64,000 nt of DNA from Rhodoferax sp. (GCA_024235935.1 JACKLL010000010.1:1-64000); one strand, 5' to 3'. Positions 20,339 to 29,404 are shown, counted from the first letter of the stretch. Numbers and translations are program-made. Notes: generated by a model not told the origin, from the letters alone.

Positions 20339-21988
20339 TCACAGCAAAGGCAGCAACAGCGGAATCAGCAGCAACCATGGACGGGACGGTGGCGCGGGCG
20401 GTGGCGCGAGCTCGAACTTCTGCACCGCCGACCAGGGCCCCCGGGAGCCGTCGGGCAGAACCAGCCGCGTACGGATGTGGTAGGTGCCGGGCGCGGGCTT
20501 GGGCAGGTTCAGACGGGAGCCGGGAACGACCTGGTCGAAGTCGGGTTGGGCGAAGTCCGCCGTCCGGGACACCTGCACCTGGTGCGAGAAGCCGGCCGGC
20601 CCGGACCAATCCAGCTGCAAGCCACTGTCGCCGAGTTGGGGCGGCGCCATTGCCGAGGGCTCCAGCACCGTGAAGCTGGCCGGGTCGCCCCAGGGCCCCA
20701 GGCTTGCGTCAGGCCGTTCGGTGGCCAGTCGCCAGTGGTAGACACCCGGCGCCAGCGGCGGCTCCATCACCTGGCGGGTTGCGCGGATGCCGCCCTGGTC
20801 GAACACCTTGTCGGCAAATTGCGCATCGCGCGCCACCTGCAGCCGGTAGGCCGGTGAGCCACTGCGATCGGCCCAGGTCAGCGGCGTGCCGGCTATGACG
20901 CTGGCCTTGTCCGGCGGCCCCAGCCGCAGCGGCGGCTCGGGGCGCGCCTGCAGCACGAACGCAACCTGCGCGTCCACCCCCTCGAGCGTCTGGGCATCGG
21001 CCGCACGCACCCGCAACTGGTAGGCGCCATCGGGCAGATCGGTGAGCAGCCATGCCGGCGCCGTGGTACGCGCCTCCTGCACGCGTTGCACGAAGCCACC
21101 GTCCCGGGCGACCTGCCAGCGCCATGCCGCGGCACCGGCCATGGCCGGCACCTGCAACAGCTGCGAGGTCCGCTCGATGCGGGCTGGAATGGCCGACAGG
21201 TCCGGCGCCGGCAGCAGGCGCACCACGCTGCCGAGTTGCCCATCCTGGGCGCGCAGGCCCGAGCCTTGTGCGATCTCCACCGGGGCGGACGACGCGGCGC
21301 CCTGCGCCGCCACCCGCCCTTCGAGCACTTCGTGTCGACTGGCCTGCGCGTCCTGCGCCACCCGAAACCGGGTCCCGCGGACCGCCGTCACGACGCGCGG
21401 GGTGCGGATGTCGAACCGCGACGCCGGCGCGCGCAAGGGCGTGACCGTGGTCTCGACGCCGCCCTGCTCCAGGTCGATGCGGGTGGCGCGAACGCCGCCA
21501 AACGGGGTCTCGCGCACCAGCCCCAGCATGGCCCGGGTCTGCGGCGCGAACACCGCCAGCGCGCCGTCGGCAAAACGCAGCGTCAGCGAACCGCCTGCGC
21601 CGGTATCGAAACTGTCGCCCTGCTGCAGCACCATGCCGGCCGCCAGCGGCCCGCGACTGCCCGTGACGCTCCCCTGCACAAACACCACCTCGACCGGCAG
21701 CGCCGACCAGCGCATCCAGTCCAGCGGGATACGCAGCGACGCGCCGGGGCGCAGCCGCCGCGGATCGGGGATCCGGTTCAGACGCTGCAGATCGCGCCAG
21801 CCATGGGTCGGCTCCAGGTATTGTTCGCCGATGCCGATCAGCGTATCGCCCGGACGCAATGTCAGTGCCAGCGTGTTGTCGGCCGGTTCCGCCGCACCGG
21901 CCGCCACCACGCACAGCAGCGCCAGCAGGCCACCGGCCACCGGGCGCAAGGCCTCAGACCAGCGGCTCAAGGCGGTAGCCATGGGCAT
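20339..21988 (-). CDS. LysM-FecR domain envelope protein
   Basis: A 549-residue periplasmic protein: signal peptide (1 to about 33), LysM domain (about 43-92, LTLRPGDTLIGIGEQYL) predicted to bind peptidoglycan, FecR-like domain (about 100-230, with GVRATRIDLEQGGVET and VVTAVRGTRFRV), then two or three fibronectin-like repeats (LPDGAYQLRVRAAD, APGVYHWRLATERPD, APGTYHIRTRLVLPDG) and a short hydrophobic Leu/Pro tail that may anchor it. FecR-LysM proteins often sit beside CHASE2 kinases or cyclases. Its start overlaps the regulator gene by 35 bases. Likely role: a cell-wall-linked sensor that informs the CHASE2 kinase. Confidence 0.9.
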   Translation of the reverse strand: MPMATALSRWSEALRPVAGGLLALLCVVAAGAAEPADNTLALTLRPGDTLIGIGEQYLEPTHGWRDLQRLNRIPDPRRLRPGASLRIPLDWMRWSALPVEVVFVQGSVTGSRGPLAAGMVLQQGDSFDTGAGGSLTLRFADGALAVFAPQTRAMLGLVRETPFGGVRATRIDLEQGGVETTVTPLRAPASRFDIRTPRVVTAVRGTRFRVAQDAQASRHEVLEGRVAAQGAASSAPVEIAQGSGLRAQDGQLGSVVRLLPAPDLSAIPARIERTSQLLQVPAMAGAAAWRWQVARDGGFVQRVQEARTTAPAWLLTDLPDGAYQLRVRAADAQTLEGVDAQVAFVLQARPEPPLRLGPPDKASVIAGTPLTWADRSGSPAYRLQVARDAQFADKVFDQGGIRATRQVMEPPLAPGVYHWRLATERPDASLGPWGDPASFTVLEPSAMAPPQLGDSGLQLDWSGPAGFSHQVQVSRTADFAQPDFDQVVPGSRLNLPKPAPGTYHIRTRLVLPDGSRGPWSAVQKFELAPPPAPPSRPWLLLIPLLLPLL

Positions 21989-22631
21989 AGACCGAGTGGA
22001 TGCGCCAGCCGTTGTCGGCCAGCTGCAGCTGGTTGCGCAGCTGGCTGATGTGGATGTCCAGCGTGCGGGTCTGCACCGTGTCGTTCAGGCCCCAGACCGC
22101 CTCGAGCAGGTACTGGCGCGACAGCAGGCGGCCGGTGTTGCGAAACAGCACCAGCGCCAGCTCGAACTGGCGCTGGGTCAACTCCAGGATCTGCCCATGC
22201 AGCCGCGCGACCGACAGCTGGCTGTCGAACTCGTACGGCCCGACGGTCAGGGCGCCGGCGCCGGAGCCTCCATCCGCGCGGCGCTTGAGCGCCTGCAGGC
22301 GGGCCAGCAGCTCACCCTGCCGGGGCGGCTTGACCAGGTAATCGTCCGCACCATGGGCCAGCGCCTGCACGATGTCCTCTTCCGCGTCACGGCTGGTGAG
22401 AAACAGCACCGGCGTGTGGTTTTCCAGCTGGCGCAGCCAGTCGAGCACCTCCAGGCCGGTGGTGTCGGGCATCATCCAGTCCAGGATCAGGACATCGAAG
22501 GTCTCACGCACCATGGCCTGCTGGAAGCGGGCGCCGGTCGAAAAGACCACATGGCTGTGGCCGCCCTGGTCCAGCGCCCGGGTCACCAGGGCCGCGTGGT
22601 CCGCTTCGTCTTCCAGCAATGCAACTCTCAA
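21954..22631 (-). CDS. OmpR/PhoB-type response regulator
   Basis: First gene of the surface-protein cluster, 225 residues. The receiver domain has acidic residues at 7-9, phospho-acceptor Asp51 in LILDWMMPD, Thr79 in LFLTS and Lys101 in VKPP. The C-terminal winged-helix DNA-binding domain ends in VYAHGYRL. The start codon is TTG at 22631, with a perfect AAGGAG six bases upstream and no better ATG, which is notable because it may keep the level of this regulator low. The gene overlaps the FecR gene by 35 bases. It is the cognate partner of the CHASE2 kinase, and likely regulates this operon. Confidence 0.93.
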   Translation of the reverse strand: MRVALLEDEADHAALVTRALDQGGHSHVVFSTGARFQQAMVRETFDVLILDWMMPDTTGLEVLDWLRQLENHTPVLFLTSRDAEEDIVQALAHGADDYLVKPPRQGELLARLQALKRRADGGSGAGALTVGPYEFDSQLSVARLHGQILELTQRQFELALVLFRNTGRLLSRQYLLEAVWGLNDTVQTRTLDIHISQLRNQLQLADNGWRIHSVYAHGYRLEPLV

Positions 22632-22803
22632 TTCGGCTCCTTGGTGATGCCCTGCAGGGCGCGTTCACCCCCCACCGGAACGCATGGGCAGATGCCCTTG
22701 AAGTCTAAGTCATGCCGTGGCCGCCGGCACGCCGCCATGGGCACCAAGGGCCTGCGCGTCGTACACTGACGGCCTGTTTGTGGAGACCATGGAGACCCTC
22801 GCA

Positions 22804-24228
22804 ATGAACGCACCCACCTCGAAAAACCATCTCCTGCCCGAGATCAACCAGCGCGAAGTGCCGGCAGCGCTGATCGACGCCCTCAAGGCACGGTTCGAGG
22901 GGCGTTGCTCGACGGCCCTGGTCGTGCGCGAACAGCATGGCCGGGACGAGTCCTCGTTCGACGCACCGCCACCGGCGGCCGTGGTGTTTGCCGAAAGCAC
23001 CGCCGAGGTCGCCGAAGTGGTCAAGCTCGCCGCACAGTACAAGGTACCGGTCATCCCGTTCGGTGTCGGCTCCTCGCTCGAAGGGCATCTGCTGGCGGTG
23101 CAGGGTGGCATCAGCATCGACATGGGCCGCATGAACAAGGTGCTGTCCGTCAACGCCGACGACCTGACCGTGACGGTGCAGGCCGGCGTGACCCGCAAGC
23201 AGCTCAACGAAGACATCAAGAGCACCGGGCTGTTCTTCCCGATCGACCCGGGCGCCGACGCCACCATCGGCGGCATGAGCGCGACCCGCGCCAGCGGCAC
23301 CAACGCCGTGCGCTACGGCACCATGCGCGAAAACGTGCTGGGCCTCGAAGTGGTGACGGCCAGCGGCGAGATCATCCGCACCGGCACGCGGGCCAAGAAG
23401 TCCTCCGCCGGCTACGACCTGACCCGGCTGATGGTGGGCAGCGAAGGCACGCTGGGCGTGATCACCGAGATCACGCTGCGCATCTACCCGCTGCCCGAAG
23501 CGGTGTCGGCGGCAATCTGCTCCTTCCCCAGCATCGAGGCCGCCGTGCGCACGACCATCCAGGTGATCCAGATGGGCATCCCGATCGCCCGCGTCGAGCT
23601 GATCGACAGCAACACGGTGCGCATGGTCAATACCTATGCCAAGCTGGGGCTGCGCGAGGAACCCATGCTGCTGATGGAGTTTCATGGCTCGCCGACCGGC
23701 GTCAAGGAGCAGGCCGAAACGGTGCAGGAGATCGCCAGCGAGATGGGCGGCAACGCGTTTGAATGGGCCAGCACGCCAGAGGAGCGGACCCGCCTGTGGA
23801 CGGCGCGGCACAACGCGTATTTCGCCGCCGTGCAATCCAGGCCGGGCTGCAAGGTGATCTCCACCGACACCTGCGTGCCGATCTCGCGTCTGGCCGACTG
23901 CCTGCTGGACTCGGTTGCCGAGGCCGATGCCTCCGGCATTCCCTACTTCCTCGTCGGCCACGTCGGCGACGGCAACTTCCACTTCGGCTATCTGCTCGAT
24001 CCGGCCAAGCCGGAGGAACGGGTTGCGGCCGAACAGCTCAACCACCAGCTGGTGTCGCGCGCGCTGCAGCTCGAAGGCACCTGTACCGGCGAGCACGGCG
24101 TGGGCCTGCACAAGATGGATTTCCTGGTCACCGAGGCCGGCACCGGCGCGGTGCAGATGATGCGCACCATCAAGCGCGCGCTGGACCCGGACAACATCAT
24201 GAACCCGGGCAAGATCTTCGCCTTGTAG
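22804..24228 (+). CDS. FAD-linked oxidase, D-lactate dehydrogenase/GlcD type
   Basis: A 474-residue flavoenzyme oxidising a 2-hydroxy acid (D-lactate, glycolate or similar) and passing electrons to the respiratory chain. The FAD-binding domain has PFGVGSSLEGH, the AGVTRKQLNE segment and RAKKSSAGYDLTRLMVGSEGTLG. The C-terminal cap ends with the family signature GTCTGEHGVG and NPGKIF. No Fe-S partner gene is beside it, which favours a stand-alone D-lactate dehydrogenase (cytochrome) over a three-subunit glycolate oxidase. Start at 22804 follows a GGAG; an in-frame ATG at 22789 would add five residues. Confidence 0.9.
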   Translation: MNAPTSKNHLLPEINQREVPAALIDALKARFEGRCSTALVVREQHGRDESSFDAPPPAAVVFAESTAEVAEVVKLAAQYKVPVIPFGVGSSLEGHLLAVQGGISIDMGRMNKVLSVNADDLTVTVQAGVTRKQLNEDIKSTGLFFPIDPGADATIGGMSATRASGTNAVRYGTMRENVLGLEVVTASGEIIRTGTRAKKSSAGYDLTRLMVGSEGTLGVITEITLRIYPLPEAVSAAICSFPSIEAAVRTTIQVIQMGIPIARVELIDSNTVRMVNTYAKLGLREEPMLLMEFHGSPTGVKEQAETVQEIASEMGGNAFEWASTPEERTRLWTARHNAYFAAVQSRPGCKVISTDTCVPISRLADCLLDSVAEADASGIPYFLVGHVGDGNFHFGYLLDPAKPEERVAAEQLNHQLVSRALQLEGTCTGEHGVGLHKMDFLVTEAGTGAVQMMRTIKRALDPDNIMNPGKIFAL

Positions 24229-24248
24229 AAGGATCGCAGCTGCAGTGC

Positions 24249-26339
24249 ATGCGCATCGCGACGGCCGGCAGCGGCATGGCCAGCGCTGACGGCCGCGGGG
24301 GCGGCCGGATGCAGCGGGGCCGGGGCGGCCCACGGGTCACCCCGCTGCACCGGATGCTGCTGTGGTTCCTGTGGCCACTGCTGCTGGCCACCGCCTGGAG
24401 CCTGCCGACGCAGGCGGCACAGGCGGCCCAGGAGACCCGTCCCTGCAGCAGCATCACACCGATCACCGAGGCGCGGCGCATAGTCACCCGCGACGGACAG
24501 ACGCTGGAGGATGGCATCGTCAGCCTCCCGGACCGGATCGCGCTGGCGTGGCGCGACCAGCGGGTCCAACTGCGCTACGAAATCGACGTGTCGGTCTGTG
24601 CCGATGCGCGCAGCGCGGCATTGTCGGTGTTCCGGGTCGGTGCTCCGTACACGCTGCACGTGCAAGGCCAGCCGCTGCAGTCACTGCTGTCCCACCGCTG
24701 GTTCGGCCACAGTGCCGGTCTGCCGGAGACGCCTGCCATCGCCGACGACACGGTCTTCAACGGCCGCATTCCTGCCCTGCTGGCGCTACCCCAGGGCGCC
24801 GACAAGGCCGTGATCACGCTGCAGACCTTGCCCTACATCCCCTCCGGCCTGATCCGGCTGACCGTGGGCCCCACCAATGCGCTGATGCCCGTGGCGGTCG
24901 GTCACATCGACACGGTGGTGGGATTCACCGGTGCGGCTGCAGGCGTGATGCTGGTGCTGGCGATGATGGCCAGCCTGTTGTGGCTGCAGCGCCGGCACGA
25001 CCTGGGTTTTCTGTGGATGACGCTGGCCTGCCTGTTCTGGAGCCTGCGGGCGCTGGCCTACTTCGACCAGACCGTCTACCTGCCCCCGCTGTGGTTCGAG
25101 CAGTTCAACCCCTACAACATCCTGCTGACCGCGATCACCTTGTGTGCCGCGACCCTGGGCAACGAAATGCAGCAGCGTCGGCCGGGCATGGCGAAGGCCG
25201 CCAACGCCGACTGGCGTCGCCGGCCACGCCAGGCGCTGCTGTTCGCCTTCGTGAGCGCCACCCTGGTACTGATCGTCAGCCTGGTGACCGACCATGGCGC
25301 GCTGCTGGCGCGGGCCTACGCACAGAGCTGGGCCGCGGGCCTCTCGCTGGTGACGATCTGGTGGGTCTGGACCGGCAAGGTCCGGCTGGCGCAGCGCCAC
25401 CGCATCGCGACGATTCTGGCGTATCTCAGCCTGATTGCCTGTGCGGTGCACGACATGGCCCTGGTGACCGGCGATATCGATCCGGCCGGGCCGAGTTACC
25501 TGTTCTGGGGCTTCACGCTGGTGCTGGTGGTGTACGCGCTGATTTCGGGCGACTACATCATCCGCACGCTGAACCGGGCCGAGAACGTCAACATGGAGCT
25601 GGAGCAGCGCATCCAAAGCAAGTCGGCCGAACTCGAAAACAGCTACCTGCAGTTGCGCAAGACGGAAATGGCCGGTGCCTTGTCATCCGCCCGGCTGCAG
25701 GAGCGCGAACGCCTGCTGCGCGATATGCATGACGGCCTGGGTGCCCACCTGATGACTGCGCTGCGTGGGGTCGAACGCTCCGCACTGAATCCGGAACAGA
25801 TTGCGCAGTCACTGCAGGACGGCATCGACGAGCTGCGCATGATGATGGACAGCGCCGACATGGGCGCCGACCTCCCGGCTGCGCTGGCCGCGTGGCGCAA
25901 CCGCTGGGACAACCGGCTGGGCGCCGCCGGCGTGCAGTTGCACTGGCATCTGGACGATGCGCTCGACAACATGGCGGTGGACAGCGACGCGCTGCTGCAG
26001 ATCATGCGAATTCTGCAGGAGGCAGCCACCAATGTGGTCAAACATTCCGGCGCCCGCAACCTGCGGCTGAAGGCCTTGCACGTGGTGCAGCCCGGGCAGA
26101 CCAGCCTGGTCATCGAGACGCAGGACGACGGCCGCGGACTGCCAGCGCAAGACACGCAGCCCCACCAGCGCGGTCTGAAGAACATGGTGCACCGGGCCAC
26201 GCAGATTGGCGCGACACTGGAGATCGCCAGCGTCCAGGACGGCGCCAACAAGGGATGCCGGGTGCGCTTCACGCTGCCGATCGACCCGCCACCTCAACGG
26301 CCGGAGCGGCGCAAATCGGCCCGCCCTGAAATCGGCTAG
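24249..26339 (+). CDS. 7TMR-DISM-like sensor histidine kinase (NarL-partner type)
   Basis: A roughly 696-residue membrane kinase. After a signal-like helix (MLLWFLWPLLLATAW) comes a periplasmic domain of about 150 residues, then seven hydrophobic helices (about 220-425), a coiled coil (VNMELEQRIQSKSAELENSY), the HisKA_3 dimerisation helix with the phospho-acceptor in LRDMHDGLGAHL, and a HATPase_c domain with QEAATNVVKHS and DDGRGLP. This is the layout of 7TMR-DISM receptors that pair with LuxR/NarL regulators; the regulator gene lies convergently at 26398-27123. The start is uncertain: 24249 is the first in-frame ATG after the oxidase, but 24309 or 24354 are possible. Confidence 0.88.
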   Translation: MRIATAGSGMASADGRGGGRMQRGRGGPRVTPLHRMLLWFLWPLLLATAWSLPTQAAQAAQETRPCSSITPITEARRIVTRDGQTLEDGIVSLPDRIALAWRDQRVQLRYEIDVSVCADARSAALSVFRVGAPYTLHVQGQPLQSLLSHRWFGHSAGLPETPAIADDTVFNGRIPALLALPQGADKAVITLQTLPYIPSGLIRLTVGPTNALMPVAVGHIDTVVGFTGAAAGVMLVLAMMASLLWLQRRHDLGFLWMTLACLFWSLRALAYFDQTVYLPPLWFEQFNPYNILLTAITLCAATLGNEMQQRRPGMAKAANADWRRRPRQALLFAFVSATLVLIVSLVTDHGALLARAYAQSWAAGLSLVTIWWVWTGKVRLAQRHRIATILAYLSLIACAVHDMALVTGDIDPAGPSYLFWGFTLVLVVYALISGDYIIRTLNRAENVNMELEQRIQSKSAELENSYLQLRKTEMAGALSSARLQERERLLRDMHDGLGAHLMTALRGVERSALNPEQIAQSLQDGIDELRMMMDSADMGADLPAALAAWRNRWDNRLGAAGVQLHWHLDDALDNMAVDSDALLQIMRILQEAATNVVKHSGARNLRLKALHVVQPGQTSLVIETQDDGRGLPAQDTQPHQRGLKNMVHRATQIGATLEIASVQDGANKGCRVRFTLPIDPPPQRPERRKSARPEIG

Positions 26340-26397
26340 TACCGCAAATCGGCCACTTGGCACTGCGTCGCCACGTGCCTGCGTTGCCTGGAAGCCG

Positions 26398-27123
26398 CTA
26401 ACTGACCAGGCCGCGCCGTGCCGCCTCCACGGCCGCTTCGGCGCGTGAGGATATGTCGAGCTTGCGGTAGATGTCGCGCACGTAGCTGGTGACGGTATGC
26501 GCACTGATGCCCAGCAGCGTGGCGGCCTCCGGTACCTTGTAGCCCTTGCCGATCAGGCGCAGCACATCGACCTCGCGCTCGGTCAACTGGCGCTGCGGCC
26601 CCCCGGGCTCGCGCGCCGGGTCCGCCACCAGGGGCATGCTGCCGGAATTGCGATTCAGGTATTCGTCGGGCAGGTCGCGGAAATGCTGCAGCATGCGCAG
26701 CGCAATGGACGGCGACAGCGCCGGCTCGCCCAGCCGGATCCGCTGCAATTGCGAGACCACGACGGAGCTGGGCTGGGACTTCAGGATGTAACCGGTGGCG
26801 CCGGCGCGCAAGGCCGGGAAGACATGGGTGTCGTTGTCGTGGATGGTCGCGACGATGACCGCCGCACCGGGCCGGGCGGTCACCAGCTCGGAGATCAGCT
26901 CCTCGCTGGTGCCGTCGGGCAGCCCCCAGTCGACCAGTGCCAGCCCGTAGGCATGCCCGGTCATGCGTTCCCGGGCCTGGGCCAGGGTCGAGGCGGTATC
27001 CACCTGACGCACCTCGGGCAAGGCGCGCGGCAGCAGTTCGGCCAGCCACTGGCGCGGCTCGTCGAGATCCTCGACGACCAGGGCCCGATCGAACAAATTG
27101 GCAGGGGGCAGTTGGCGTTGCAT
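26398..27123 (-). CDS. LuxR/NarL-family response regulator
   Basis: A 241-residue two-component regulator. The receiver domain has the phospho-acceptor Asp in LALVDWGLPDG, the conserved Thr in VATIHDND and Lys in YILKSQ. A linker of about 35 residues leads to the LuxR-type helix-turn-helix (QLTEREVDVLRLIGKGY, then ISAHTVTSYVRDIYRKLDI). It converges on the 7TMR-DISM-like kinase, 58 bases apart at their ends, and is its probable partner. Targets unknown; the oxidase or the neighbouring Q/A-rich exported protein are candidates by position only. Confidence 0.9.
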   Translation of the reverse strand: MQRQLPPANLFDRALVVEDLDEPRQWLAELLPRALPEVRQVDTASTLAQARERMTGHAYGLALVDWGLPDGTSEELISELVTARPGAAVIVATIHDNDTHVFPALRAGATGYILKSQPSSVVVSQLQRIRLGEPALSPSIALRMLQHFRDLPDEYLNRNSGSMPLVADPAREPGGPQRQLTEREVDVLRLIGKGYKVPEAATLLGISAHTVTSYVRDIYRKLDISSRAEAAVEAARRGLVS

Positions 27124-27147
27124 CGATCGGGGAGGAGTGACTTCCTG

Positions 27148-27666
27148 TTACTGGACGTCCGCCAGCTTACACCCCTTTGACAGGAATAGGCCTGTGAGGT
27201 GCTCCTTGCGCCCCTGCGCCTGCTGCCCCAGCAACGCGTTCTGCTGCGCCTGCTGGGCCATGGCCTGCTGGTTGGCCACCTGCTGCTGGGCATTGTTGTT
27301 CGCCGCCTGCTGCGCCACACCGCCGAGCAGACCGCCCAACAGCGAGCCGCCACCGATATTGCCGAAGCCGCCGAAACCGCTGCGTGCCGCGCTGTTGACG
27401 ACCGCCGCCTGTGCCACCGCACCGGCCACCTGTGCTGTCGCGTTGGCGTTCGGATCGACGGCGGCCACCGGTTGCACCGGCTGCGCGGCACGGGCCACGA
27501 CCGCATCCATCTGCAAGGTCTCGGTGTAGATCTGCTTGCAGCTCAGGTCGTTGTCGCTCAGGCGCACGCGCTCGATGGTCTGGGCCTGGACGGCCATGCT
27601 GGTCAGCGCGACGGCGAACAGGCCGCAGACGGCCGCTCGGCGACGGGAAAGGATCGATGGGGACAC
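27148..27666 (-). CDS. Exported Q/A/N-rich low-complexity protein
   Basis: A 172-residue secreted protein of unknown function. The reading frame has no ATG at a sensible place; GTG at 27666 preceded by AAGGA gives a proper signal peptide ending SMAVQA. The mature part has an N-terminal segment with one Cys (LSCKQIYTE), a Gly-rich patch (GFGGFGNIGGGSLLGG), then a Gln/Ala/Asn-rich stretch with runs such as NNNAQQQ and QQAQQNA, and a second Cys near the C-terminus (SKGCKL). The two Cys may form a disulfide. The composition resembles aggregation-prone or amyloid-like segments, but that is only compositional. It follows the LuxR-type regulator gene by 24 bases on the same strand side. Confidence 0.65.
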   Translation of the reverse strand: MSPSILSRRRAAVCGLFAVALTSMAVQAQTIERVRLSDNDLSCKQIYTETLQMDAVVARAAQPVQPVAAVDPNANATAQVAGAVAQAAVVNSAARSGFGGFGNIGGGSLLGGLLGGVAQQAANNNAQQQVANQQAMAQQAQQNALLGQQAQGRKEHLTGLFLSKGCKLADVQ

Positions 27667-27823
27667 GGGGACATCCTTATGTGTGGGGAGTGAACGGCCG
27701 CGTACACATGCCCCAGTCACAAGACATGCCAGCCACCAAGATCGCGAACATATCACCCGCCCACCGCTGCGTCACCCCCCATCTGGAGGGGATCGCGCCG
27801 CCCCGCAGCCGCACCGCGCCGGA

Positions 27824-28591
27824 TCAGGGGCTTTCGGCAATGGCCTTGGCCAGGTAATCGATCTTCTTCTGCAGGTCGGTCTCGGTATCGGCATGTTGCT
27901 GCGCGATCTCCTGGAACACGAACTGGACCTCGATGAAGGCATCGACCATGTCCGGCGCGAACTGGCCGCCACGCTCCTGGAAGATCAGCTGCACGGCCCG
28001 GTCGTGCGGCACACCGGCGCGGTACACCCGGTCGCTGGTCAACGCATCGTAGGCATCGGCGATGGCCATGACGCGCGCCGCAGCCGGTGTCTGCTCGCCT
28101 TCGAGCCCTTGCGGATAGCCATTGCCGTCCCAGCGCTCGTGATGGCCATAGGCGATCTGACGCGCAAACTCCATGAACGGAAGTTCCACGCCCGCGTCGC
28201 GGTGGATCTGTTCGATGGTGTCGCGGCCGGTCACCGGATGCATGCGAACAATCTCGATCTCGTCGCTGCTCAGGACGCTGGGCTTGAGCAGAATACGGTC
28301 CGGCACTGCGGAATTGCCGATGTCGTGCAGGGCCGCGCCCCGCACCATCGCGTCGATGACCGGCTCGGTCCAGTCGCTGGCGTACGGGGCGGCCGAGGCA
28401 TGTAGTTGCGTCGCCAGCGTCTGAACGTACATCTGGATGCGACGGATATGGCCGCCGGCTTCGCCGGGCTCGGCCATGCCGGCCATGGCCAGCACCATCG
28501 CATCGAGGAGTTTGCCAGGGGTGTCTGCGACGGTCGCGGCCGGCAGCGTGTCGCCGGCAGTGGCATCAGATGGGGAATCGGTCAGGCTCAA
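27824..28591 (-). CDS. HD-GYP domain cyclic-di-GMP phosphodiesterase-like protein
   Basis: A 255-residue stand-alone HD-GYP protein without receiver domain or membrane helix. Visible motifs are His89-Asp90 in ALHDIGN, His118, His150-His151 in YGHHERWDGNGYP (GYP at 158-160), and the downstream ADAYDALTSDRVYR segment. These ligate the metal centre that hydrolyses cyclic-di-GMP. The canonical HDxGK has Asn at position 93 instead of Lys, which could alter activity. The HD-GYP protein is a natural opponent of the GGDEF protein at 51167-52753, though they are not linked. Confidence 0.88.
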   Translation of the reverse strand: MSLTDSPSDATAGDTLPAATVADTPGKLLDAMVLAMAGMAEPGEAGGHIRRIQMYVQTLATQLHASAAPYASDWTEPVIDAMVRGAALHDIGNSAVPDRILLKPSVLSSDEIEIVRMHPVTGRDTIEQIHRDAGVELPFMEFARQIAYGHHERWDGNGYPQGLEGEQTPAAARVMAIADAYDALTSDRVYRAGVPHDRAVQLIFQERGGQFAPDMVDAFIEVQFVFQEIAQQHADTETDLQKKIDYLAKAIAESP

Positions 28592-28624
28592 GACAGGTCT
28601 CCGCGGTGAGGTTGCGACCCGATA

Positions 28625-29395
28625 TTACGCCTGTCGCGGAACCGCGGCGGCAGCACCCGGCAGCGGGGCGAACGGAAGCCGGTACGCCCACAACGACCGG
28701 CCGTCGGGCAACACTTGTTCGATATCGGCGCCCTGGCCGGCGATCGGAAACTCCAGGCTGACCAGCCAGGCGCCGTCGCGCATCTGCGCAGCCGCCTTGG
28801 CCGCAGCGCGCGCCATACTCTCGGGCCGCTGAAACAGGTAGACCATGGCGTACGGCTGCCAGTCGGCCTGCCAGATATCGCCCTGGCGCACCCGGGCCCA
28901 GCGACAGCGCCAGGCGCAGGCAGCGCGTAGCGGCCAGCTCCATTCCAGGCCATGCAGCTGCGCCTGCGGATAGGCCGCATGCAAGGCCCGCAGGCCATCG
29001 CCCAGGCCGCAGCCGGCATCGAGCACCAGCGCTCCGTCAGGCAGCGGCAGCCGGGCCGGCAAGCCGTCAAGGGCACCGGACGGCGTCGGGAACAGCGGCG
29101 CATCGCGCCAGGCCTTGAACGGGTAGAACAGCAGCAGCACGGCCAGCAGCAATAACCAGATGGCGTTGGGCACGGCGGCTGCGCCCGTGGCCACCAGCGA
29201 CACCGGAAAGCCGGCGGCCATGATCAGCCGGCGCCAGCCGCTGTTGCCGGCCAGGCTCAGCAACAGGCCGGCCAGCACCGCGCAGACCAGGGCCGTGGAA
29301 GGCGCCAGCCCCAGCGCGGCCCCGCCCCGGAAAACCAGCCAGCCCACGGCCCAGACCAGGACCGCCGGCAACGGCCAGGGCAGGCGCACGGTCAT
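28625..29395 (-). CDS. Membrane-anchored class I SAM-dependent methyltransferase
   Basis: A 256-residue protein with about four hydrophobic helices (residues 5-25, 30-50, 55-75, 78-93) followed by a Rossmann-type methyltransferase domain. Motif I is VLDAGCGLGDG (about 124-134), followed by LHGLEWSW with the acidic residue that binds the SAM ribose and a RQGDIW segment. Substrate unknown; the anchor suggests a membrane-associated or lipid-linked target. It sits 9 bases downstream of parB on the same strand, so it may be co-transcribed with the partition genes. Confidence 0.78.
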   Translation of the reverse strand: MTVRLPWPLPAVLVWAVGWLVFRGGAALGLAPSTALVCAVLAGLLLSLAGNSGWRRLIMAAGFPVSLVATGAAAVPNAIWLLLLAVLLLFYPFKAWRDAPLFPTPSGALDGLPARLPLPDGALVLDAGCGLGDGLRALHAAYPQAQLHGLEWSWPLRAACAWRCRWARVRQGDIWQADWQPYAMVYLFQRPESMARAAAKAAAQMRDGAWLVSLEFPIAGQGADIEQVLPDGRSLWAYRLPFAPLPGAAAAVPRQA

Positions 29396-29404
29396 GGCGC
29401 CGGC

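Noticed and set aside
22705..24333. 542-codon minus-strand open frame opposite the FAD-linked oxidase
   Set aside because: The plus strand encodes an obvious D-lactate dehydrogenase-type protein; the reverse frame is a shadow.
26340..26397. GGCAC/GTGCC stem as a terminator between the convergent two-component genes
   Set aside because: Only five pairs with an 11-base loop and no U-run; too weak to call.
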